Of a stretch of DNA of 64,000 bases, positions 57,825-64,000 are shown one piece after another. Below the pieces are notes generated by a model. That model was not told where the DNA came from. It searched no databases and was given only the letters and a program-made list of their open reading frames with translations. The translations under genes and the position numbers were made by a program. The stretch comes from CAVYOD01 sp963770045. Its GTDB lineage: Bacteria > Acidobacteriota > Aminicenantia > Aminicenantales > CAVYOD01. The number at the start of each line of letters is the position of its first letter. Position 1 is the stretch's first letter. Where the stretch lies: the NCBI GenBank assembly GCA_963770045.1, contig CAVYOD010000020.1, forward strand, positions 98,818 through 162,817. Reading direction: 5' to 3'.

Positions 57825-59108
57825 TCAGGCTGAAAACCGTTTCAGTTTTTTCATGGACGCAAGGACGAGGACGGCGGAAACCGCCAGAAGTCCGGTGAGG
57901 AGAAGAAAATACTGATGATGGGCAAAACGGCTGTAATATTTCCCCATCAGGCCGGAGCCGTAACTCCCGGCCGCGGTGGCCGCGAACCAGCCGCCCATCA
58001 TCACTCCGGCGAACCGCGGCGGGGCCACTTTGGAGACAAACGACTGGCCCATCGGCGAGATCAGGATCTCCGAAATGGTGACGAAGAAATACGTCGAGAT
58101 CAGCCAGGCTGGGGACATGATGTTCAGGTCCCTGTTTCCCCCGGACAGTGAGGCCGCGACCATGATGATCATCGCCAGGCTCATGATCAGCATCCCGATG
58201 AAGATTTTGACCGGGGTCGACGGCTCTTTTCCTCTTCGATTGAGCCCGGCAAAAAGAGAGAGGAGCGGCGGAGTCAAGACCAGGATGAAGAAGGGATCGA
58301 AAAACTGGTAGGTTTCCGGCCTGAGGAATTTGAAGATCCTGGTGGAGCGCTCGGCGAAAAGTGTCAGGGCGAAGTAATTTTGGTAGAAGGCGACCCAGAA
58401 GAAGATGACGATGATAAACAGGATGACGAGCGTCGCAATCCTCTGCCCTTCCTCCTGACCGGATATCACAGGCTTTGATCCGCCGGTCGTCGCCTCGACG
58501 GCTTTCCGGGCGGCGAGCTTATTGTCCGCCTCGACGAGCTGAGGCTTTCCAGACTGGAAAATGATGATCGCGAAGATCAAGCCGACGGAACAAATCCAGA
58601 AAGAGATGTTGTAGCTGTGAAAGAAGGCGCTGACGAATGTCGCCAGCAGAGGCGCAATCATGGCCCCGACATTGACTCCCATATAGAAGATGTTGAAGCC
58701 CGCATCCTTCAGGGCAACTTTATCGCGGTAGAGATTCCCGACCAGAACAGACATGTTGACCTTGAAGAGGCCCGTTCCGATGGCCACCAGGATCAGGCCG
58801 ATATAAAACGATGTCAACTGGGACGCGGAGGATAGCGCCAGCCCCACATAGCCCACGGCCATCAGGACCGCGCCCGTCTTAACGGTCCTCAGCTGCCCGA
58901 GCACCCGGTCTCCGATCCAGCCGCCGAGCAGAGGAACAAAATAACAGAGCGCTAAGAAGAGTCCGTAATAATCACCCTTGCGCGAATCGGACCAGGCGAG
59001 GACCTTGTCCATGTAGAGGACCAGGAGGGCCATCAGCGTGTAGAAACCGAGCCGTTCCCACATCTCGGTCAAGAATATGAACGTCAGCCCCTTGGGATGC
59101 TTCTTCAT
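57825..59108 (-). CDS. POT/PTR2 family proton-dependent oligopeptide transporter
   Basis: A 427-residue membrane protein with about 12 helices. The family signature ExxERF appears as LTEMWERLGFYTLMALLVLY. PLLGGWIGDRVLGQLRTVKT and GLFKVNMSVLVGNLYRD fit the MFS and POT motifs, as do the late helix GQSFVSKVAPPRFAGVMMGG. ATG 59108 shares its A with the TGA stop of the DUF1015 gene (TGATG), implying translational coupling; a longer upstream start is unlikely. It imports di- and tripeptides. Confidence 0.9.
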   Translation of the reverse strand: MKKHPKGLTFIFLTEMWERLGFYTLMALLVLYMDKVLAWSDSRKGDYYGLFLALCYFVPLLGGWIGDRVLGQLRTVKTGAVLMAVGYVGLALSSASQLTSFYIGLILVAIGTGLFKVNMSVLVGNLYRDKVALKDAGFNIFYMGVNVGAMIAPLLATFVSAFFHSYNISFWICSVGLIFAIIIFQSGKPQLVEADNKLAARKAVEATTGGSKPVISGQEEGQRIATLVILFIIVIFFWVAFYQNYFALTLFAERSTRIFKFLRPETYQFFDPFFILVLTPPLLSLFAGLNRRGKEPSTPVKIFIGMLIMSLAMIIMVAASLSGGNRDLNIMSPAWLISTYFFVTISEILISPMGQSFVSKVAPPRFAGVMMGGWFAATAAGSYGSGLMGKYYSRFAHHQYFLLLTGLLAVSAVLVLASMKKLKRFSA

Positions 59109-60445
59109 CACGACAGCCGCCGAGCCTCCATGTAAAACCGCTTTTCCCAAGCTTCGCCCATGGAGAAGGTCTTGCGCGGAAGGACGCCATCTAAAATCAC
59201 GGTCTTGAACAGGTCATTCTTGTTCAGGGCGGGGAGATAGAAACCCACGGCATTGCGCTTGTTCCCGAGCTGGACGACAGATTCCGTGCCGTGGACGTAG
59301 TCGATAGCCTTGGCTCCCTTATCTTTCATGAAGACGTCGAGAAAATTCTGGAGCGTCCCGACCGGAAGATTCGCCTCAGGACGCGAAATCTTGACCAGTC
59401 CGAACCCCTCTCCGGCGATAACACCGATCGTGTGCGGGCTTCCCTGTTGAGAATCGACCACGGTCCGCATCTCTTGCCCAGAACAGACGTCGGAATAGAG
59501 GCTTCTCCCCTTATAAAACGACAGAAGCTCTCCGATTACGTTTCTCCCCGGCGCGAGATCGAAGAGGACCCGGTGGATGGGCTCAAAAATGAGGGCCTCA
59601 TCGTGGAGGTTGACCAGCTCGACCAGCGCGTGCCGGAGGGGTGAGTCCATGATGGCTCTTTTGTCTAAGGCCTTCTCTTTCGTTTTCTCCCAGATCGTCT
59701 TGGCTGTCGCCAGGGAATGGTTGCCATCTCCCATGGCATAGAGGAGCACAGGTGTTCCCGGGGCCAGGCCGTACTTTTTAGCAAATGCTCCGGGGTCGGC
59801 GAGGGCCGCCAGACTCCGGACAAGGCGAGCCTCGAGCTCCGGAGAATCCACCCGGAAGCCGCTCAGATGGCCGGAATTCATCATCAAGTCAAAATCGTAG
59901 ATCTTGGTCAGCCCCGCCTTTTTGCGGCCGAGAGGTCCGATCACGGTATTCTCGGGGTCGTCGATAAGGACCATGATATGCGGGATTTCGAGGGGCGCGC
60001 CCTCCCGGATTCTCACTCGAGGCGGGATCCGCTCGAGGATCGTGCCCTCCGTCGCCCGGATCAAGCTCTTGGACCCCTTGCGGAAATCGTATTGCTCCAA
60101 ATCCAAACAGACCATCAGTCCCTTGCGGGTTCTCGACCCGGTCGTGCGCTCAACATAGACGAATCCTTCGAAGCTCAGGAACAAGCCCTTCTCGACGTAG
60201 AGTTTCATGTGATCGCGGATCCGGGCGATCCGCGCATCCTCATCTTTTTCCCCCAGGTAGACCTCCGGATAGATGAGGTTGAGCGCCGACGGCGCGTCGC
60301 CCACAAAGGCGGCCACTTTCTCCCAGTAGGCGGGCTCGGAGGTGAACTGGTCGCAGGCGACGACGGCCCACTTGGTGAGATCCAAGCCCTCCCTGGGGAG
60401 CTGGATTTCAGGAATTCCGAGGGCGATAGATTCATAAGTCCTCAT
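59108..60445 (-). CDS. DUF1015 family protein
   Basis: A 445-residue cytoplasmic protein. WAVVACDQFTSEPAYWEKV, NLIYPEVYLGEKDEDARI, LYAMGDGNHSLATAKTIWEK and FEPIHRVLFDL are the conserved blocks of DUF1015, including the G-D-G-N-H-S motif also seen in HpnK/SerK-like kinases. Some relatives are free-serine kinases, so phosphorylation of a small metabolite is possible but not shown. It is coupled to the POT transporter by a TGATG overlap and lies 138 bp after the peroxidase gene. Confidence 0.85.
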   Translation of the reverse strand: MRTYESIALGIPEIQLPREGLDLTKWAVVACDQFTSEPAYWEKVAAFVGDAPSALNLIYPEVYLGEKDEDARIARIRDHMKLYVEKGLFLSFEGFVYVERTTGSRTRKGLMVCLDLEQYDFRKGSKSLIRATEGTILERIPPRVRIREGAPLEIPHIMVLIDDPENTVIGPLGRKKAGLTKIYDFDLMMNSGHLSGFRVDSPELEARLVRSLAALADPGAFAKKYGLAPGTPVLLYAMGDGNHSLATAKTIWEKTKEKALDKRAIMDSPLRHALVELVNLHDEALIFEPIHRVLFDLAPGRNVIGELLSFYKGRSLYSDVCSGQEMRTVVDSQQGSPHTIGVIAGEGFGLVKISRPEANLPVGTLQNFLDVFMKDKGAKAIDYVHGTESVVQLGNKRNAVGFYLPALNKNDLFKTVILDGVLPRKTFSMGEAWEKRFYMEARRLS

Positions 60446-60583
60446 GTTTTTTCCTTTCCAAATAAACGAGAATGAAGAGAAATGACGGGGAATACAATAA
60501 ATCAGAAATTGATGATTTTCAAGCCTGAATCTGGGAGACGATCTTCGCGGCGATGTCTGATCCTGAGAGCCGGAACCGATCTT

Positions 60584-61819
60584 TTATCTCCGGCCTGGGA
60601 CAAAGTGGTCGGACAGGGTTTTGAGGAAGGCGACGACGGCGTTCTCTTCCTCGTCCGTCAGGCCGAGATTCCCGAGCTCTTCTGTGTTCAGGTTGGTCTT
60701 GACTTCGGGCGGCGGAAAATTGCCCGTATCCCGGGCGTTATAGAAGTGAACGACTTCCTTGAGGCTCCGCAGAGCGCCGTTGTGCCCATAGACTTTTACA
60801 AAACTTGGATTTGTCCTCAGGTCGACGTTGCGCAGCGTCGGGACCTTGTGCTTCCCGATGTTCTCGTCGGCGTATTTGGCATATCGGGGAACTGAACTCA
60901 GATAGCCGCCCAGACCATTGTCAACCCAGTCTTTGCCCTGGGGATTGAACTTTGCCTCCATGGCATAAAAAGGATTCGCGGGATTGCGGGGAATTCCGAT
61001 GTTGTCGTATGTATAATCGGTGAACACGGGCGGACGGCCGTTCGGCCCGGTCGTCAATACGTGGCACTTCGCACACTTTGCCTTCGTATTGAAGAGCATG
61101 AGGCCCTTGATTTCAGCCTCATCGAACCCTAGGCCCATATAGTTCTTCCAGTTGGTCTGGTCAATCGCTTCAACCTTGAGGTTCTTGGCCAAGGCGTTCT
61201 TCCAGAAGAAATCGAACTTGGAGTCGAACGGGTTGACCTCCTCGGAGCGCTCGTAGGCCGCGATAGACCGGGAGACGAGTTCGTAAATCTTATCGACATT
61301 CTTATCCCAATCGTCGGGCTTGACCTTCCAAACCTGCTCGAAAAGGGAGGCGTATTCGGAGTTTTTGACCTTCGAGACGACCGCCTTCTTATCCGGGTTG
61401 TTCTGCTCGAGGGGGTTCAGGAACGGTCCGCCGGCCTGCTCGGCCAGAGGGTCTTTCAGCTCGGAACCCGTTGCCCGCCCGTCCCAGAACATGCCTCCGA
61501 CGAACTTTCCCTCTTTGTTCAAGGATAAGATCGGGCTATCCCCTGCGTAGGCGGAGGAAGGCGGCTTCCGGTTGCCGAACCGCCCCTTGAGGGCCCCCTC
61601 GTAAACACCCCCGATATTCTCGAGGGGACCGGTCCAGCCAGCCTTGGGATCATGGCAGGCGGCGCAGGATTGGCCCGGAGGAGTCGAGAGATTGTTATCG
61701 AAGAAAAGCTTCTTCCCCAATTCCTCGACAGGCGTCAGCTTCGCTGCATTCGACGTCCTGATCAAGAGCAGGGCGAGAAGCGAGGCCAGAACGATAAGAT
61801 GAGCTCTTTTAATCGTCAT
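60584..61819 (-). CDS. Di-haem cytochrome c peroxidase (MauG/CCP family)
   Basis: A 411-residue periplasmic protein. ATG 61819 follows AAGAAGGAGTGCATT. After a signal peptide (ending ASLLALLLIRTSNAA) come two CxxCH haem sites: QSCAACHDPKAGWTG and AKCAKCHVLTTGPNGRPP. FWDGRATGSELKDPLAEQAG, PFLNPLEQ and KVPTLRNVDLRTNPSFVKVY, GHNGALRSLKEVVHFYNARD are typical of bacterial peroxidases. It reduces H2O2 with electrons from c-type cytochromes. Located 156 bp after catalase, it completes a peroxide-defence cluster. Confidence 0.92.
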   Translation of the reverse strand: MTIKRAHLIVLASLLALLLIRTSNAAKLTPVEELGKKLFFDNNLSTPPGQSCAACHDPKAGWTGPLENIGGVYEGALKGRFGNRKPPSSAYAGDSPILSLNKEGKFVGGMFWDGRATGSELKDPLAEQAGGPFLNPLEQNNPDKKAVVSKVKNSEYASLFEQVWKVKPDDWDKNVDKIYELVSRSIAAYERSEEVNPFDSKFDFFWKNALAKNLKVEAIDQTNWKNYMGLGFDEAEIKGLMLFNTKAKCAKCHVLTTGPNGRPPVFTDYTYDNIGIPRNPANPFYAMEAKFNPQGKDWVDNGLGGYLSSVPRYAKYADENIGKHKVPTLRNVDLRTNPSFVKVYGHNGALRSLKEVVHFYNARDTGNFPPPEVKTNLNTEELGNLGLTDEEENAVVAFLKTLSDHFVPGRR

Positions 61820-61975
61820 AATGCACTCCTTCTTTGAAGGATTCTGATTATTTTCATGATAGCGCAGGTGCGCGTATTTTGCCATTCCCGCACTCTGGAA
61901 TCGCGCTTTGGTATTGATCTTGCGAGTAACGAGAACGGCTCTGGGCCCATCGAAGGATTTTTTTCTGGCGCAGGC

Positions 61976-63487
61976 TCACTCAGTCGTGGCCTTGGCTCTC
62001 TCGTCAAGCGACAGACCGGCCAGCCGCTCAACCATATTCACATCTAATTTCAGTCCCTCCGCCACGCGCCGACCATAATCGGGGTCGGCCTTGTAGAAGA
62101 GGGCGGCCTGGCGCAACTGGATGCGCTTCTGCGCTCCTCCCAGATGCTCCACAATGTTGCCGATCAGATGATCCCTGTCCTCATCGGTCATTACCTTACG
62201 ATACAAAGTGCCGGCCTGTTCGAAATCATCGTTGGGATGACTGTAGGGATGACGAGCTGCCAAGTCGGAAACCTCAAAAGGAGGCTCGCCCGTTGTCGGA
62301 TCAGGCGCCGGGCCGCCAAAGCTGTTGGGCCAATAGTTGGGTCCGCGGCCACCGTTTCCGTCAAAACGCATGAACCCATCGCGCTGGTAGCTGTTCTCAG
62401 GAGCATTCTTGGGCGCATTCACGGGCAACAGGTGATAGTTCGGCCCAAGACGGTGAATATGGGTATCATGGTAAGAGAATAGCCGGGCTTGGAGCATCTT
62501 ATCCGGTGAAGCCGCGATGCCCGGCACAAGATTCCCCGGACAAAAGGCCGCCTGCTCCACTTCCTCAAAATAATTGAGGGGGTTGCGATTCAAGACAAAT
62601 TTGCCCACTTTCAGGGGCGGGAAGTCAGCGTGGGGCCAGACCTTGGTGACGTCAAAAATATCCCAGCGGTAGTCCTTGGCCTGCTCGGGCGTCATGATCT
62701 GCATCTCGAGCGTCCAGGACGGGTAATCACCGCGCTGTATCGCATCATACAGGTCTCGGGTGGCGTGATCAGGGGCTTCGCCGGACAGGCGGGCCGCTTC
62801 CGCCCGGGCCAGGTTCTTGATGCCCTGGTCGGTTTTGAAATGGTATTTCACCCAGAAATCCTCGCCCTTGGCGTTGTACCACTTGAAGGTATGGCTGCTG
62901 AATCCGTTCATATGGCGATAGGTGGCTGGAGTGCCCCGGTCGGAGAAGAGTATCGTGACCTGGTGTATTGATTCCGGAGTCAGCGAGAGAAAATCCCAAA
63001 ACATGTCAGGGTCCTTACAATTGTGGCCCGGATGGCGCTTTTGGGTGTGGATGAAATCAGGGAACTTCAGAGGATCGCGGATGAAGAAAACCGGCGTGTT
63101 GTTGCCAACAAGGTCGTAGTTGCCTTCTTCGGTGTAGAATTTCATGGCGAATCCACGAGGGTCTCGCGCCGCATCGGCCGATCCCCTTTCACCTCCCACC
63201 GTAGAGAACCGGACAAACACTTCGGTCCGCTGGCCGATTTTGGAAAGAAACTTGGCTCTGGTGTATTTGGTGATGTCTGCGGTGACCTCGAAATAACCAC
63301 CCGCGCCCGCCCCTTTGGCGTGGACCACACGTTCGGGAATTCGCTCCCGGTCGAAGTGACCCAGCTTTTCCAAAAGATGAACGTCCTGCATGAGGACCGG
63401 CCCGCGCTTGCCGGCGGTGAGGCTGTTCTGGTCGTCAGGAACAGGAATGCCGAAGGCCGTCGTTAGAGTCTTTTTTTTCGTTGTCAT
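61976..63487 (-). CDS. katA: Monofunctional haem catalase
   Basis: A 503-residue catalase. The distal His is in RIPERVVHAKGAGAGGYFEV, the Asn in NTPVFFIRDPLKFPDFIHTQ, and the proximal Tyr in ARLFSYHDTHIHRLGPNYH (R-x-x-x-Y). Length fits small-subunit clade 3 enzymes. ATG 63487 follows AGGAGAAATTG. It is 10 bp downstream of the Fur-family gene, so it is co-transcribed with its own likely repressor. Confidence 0.95.
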   Translation of the reverse strand: MTTKKKTLTTAFGIPVPDDQNSLTAGKRGPVLMQDVHLLEKLGHFDRERIPERVVHAKGAGAGGYFEVTADITKYTRAKFLSKIGQRTEVFVRFSTVGGERGSADAARDPRGFAMKFYTEEGNYDLVGNNTPVFFIRDPLKFPDFIHTQKRHPGHNCKDPDMFWDFLSLTPESIHQVTILFSDRGTPATYRHMNGFSSHTFKWYNAKGEDFWVKYHFKTDQGIKNLARAEAARLSGEAPDHATRDLYDAIQRGDYPSWTLEMQIMTPEQAKDYRWDIFDVTKVWPHADFPPLKVGKFVLNRNPLNYFEEVEQAAFCPGNLVPGIAASPDKMLQARLFSYHDTHIHRLGPNYHLLPVNAPKNAPENSYQRDGFMRFDGNGGRGPNYWPNSFGGPAPDPTTGEPPFEVSDLAARHPYSHPNDDFEQAGTLYRKVMTDEDRDHLIGNIVEHLGGAQKRIQLRQAALFYKADPDYGRRVAEGLKLDVNMVERLAGLSLDERAKATTE

Positions 63488-63497
63488 TCAATTTCTC

Positions 63498-63962
63498 CTA
63501 TTTTTCTATTTGTTTTTTCTTATTCTGACACGCTGAACAGAGACCAAAAAAATCAAGCCGGTGGCTCGTGATGCGGAATCCGGTCTTTCTTGATATTTCC
63601 CGGGATAGCCTGGCCATAGCTTTATATTCCGGATCAACGATCCGGCCGCAACCGGAGCAGATGACATGAGGATGGGGATGAGGATTGTAACCGTCATATC
63701 GGCTGCTCTTGTTTCCAAAGCCGAGTTCCAGGACCTCTCCCATGGACTTAAGCAGGCCCACATTCTTGTAGACCGTGGCTGGGCTCGTCGTGGAGAAATC
63801 GGCTTTGATCATGGCACGAATCTGGGCCACACTCGGATGTTCCCTGCTCTGAGCCAGTATCTTCAAGATGGCCAAGCGCTGAGGGGAGAGGCGGTAGCCC
63901 TTCTTCCTCAGGGATTGGATGATTTGCCCAAGTCGTCCTTTTTTAGCGGCCACTGGTTTCAC
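63498..63962 (-). CDS. perR: Fur-family peroxide-responsive regulator (PerR-like)
   Basis: A 154-residue Fur-family repressor. The winged HTH (KKGYRLSPQRLAILKILAQS, PATVYKNVGLLKSMGEVLEL) is followed by the metal domain with HPHPHVICSGCGRIVDPE and a C-terminal CSAC, four cysteines that form the structural zinc site. The HPHPH pattern and direct linkage to katA point to PerR rather than Fur or Zur. Its promoter lies at the window end; no PerR box can be judged in the remaining 38 bases. Confidence 0.88.
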   Translation of the reverse strand: MKPVAAKKGRLGQIIQSLRKKGYRLSPQRLAILKILAQSREHPSVAQIRAMIKADFSTTSPATVYKNVGLLKSMGEVLELGFGNKSSRYDGYNPHPHPHVICSGCGRIVDPEYKAMARLSREISRKTGFRITSHRLDFFGLCSACQNKKKQIEK

Positions 63963-64000
63963 TTCTTATGATCCATCACCCCAACCGGGAGCCTTCCAAA

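Overview
The window reads as a chromosomal segment of a Gram-negative heterotroph, most likely Acidobacteriota and possibly the Aminicenantia. That placement is an inference from content, not from a marker gene. The content includes a TonB-dependent receptor with a carboxypeptidase-regulatory-like N-terminus, many secreted S9 peptidases and hydrolases, a Ser/Thr kinase fused to TolB/WD40 repeats, a sulfatase-TPR protein, a methylmalonyl-CoA block, aldehyde:ferredoxin oxidoreductase and short palindromic repeats. No rRNA, tRNA or CRISPR array was recognised.

Layout. 0-1.3 kb: the 5' end of a secreted glycoside hydrolase, a REPIN-like palindrome, a broken SRPBCC gene and an IS200-type transposase remnant. 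1.3-7 kb: a regulatory trio (DUF2089, small membrane protein, SHOCT-like protein) followed by a sugar/sterol-type dehydrogenase, an MFS transporter and a large secreted cysteine-hydrolase-like protein. 7-9.2 kb: a serine hydrolase gene destroyed by foreign DNA. 9.2-13 kb: the methylmalonyl-CoA epimerase, mutase and carboxylase operon. 13-19.1 kb: four damaged secreted or peptidase genes. 19.3-22.3 kb: a sigma/LuxR hybrid divergent from an OmpR-type two-component system. 22.5-29.4 kb: a ferredoxin-tailed aldo/keto reductase (broken), AOR, a sigma factor, an M1-like peptidase and a YncE-like propeller. 29.5-33.4 kb: intact HrpA helicase. 34-37.1 kb: a FecBCD/BtuFCD-type importer behind a sigma70 promoter and a structured leader. 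37.2-48 kb: the accessory zone, with transposase scraps, an erythromycin-esterase-like gene held between inverted palindromic arms and 79-bp direct repeats, a TonB receptor between 232-260 bp direct repeats, and a beta-barrel gene between 110-bp direct repeats. 48-56.6 kb: GNAT, LOG, ChrA, a decayed kinase, GH2 and small genes. 56.6-64 kb: a clean minus-strand block, PerR, catalase and di-haem peroxidase, then DUF1015, a POT peptide transporter and Xaa-Pro peptidase.

Two themes cut across the map. First, single-base frameshifts are frequent but confined to about half of the genes, mostly secreted hydrolases, receptors and peptidases. About 34 kb of other genes, including 4-kb hrpA, is clean. 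Second, short repeats are organised. Palindromic arms supply stop codons or ribosome-binding sequence to neighbouring genes, and three single genes within 10 kb are each bracketed by their own direct-repeat pair. The second theme, especially the ere-like cassette at 37.8-39.8 kb, is the most likely to hide something new.
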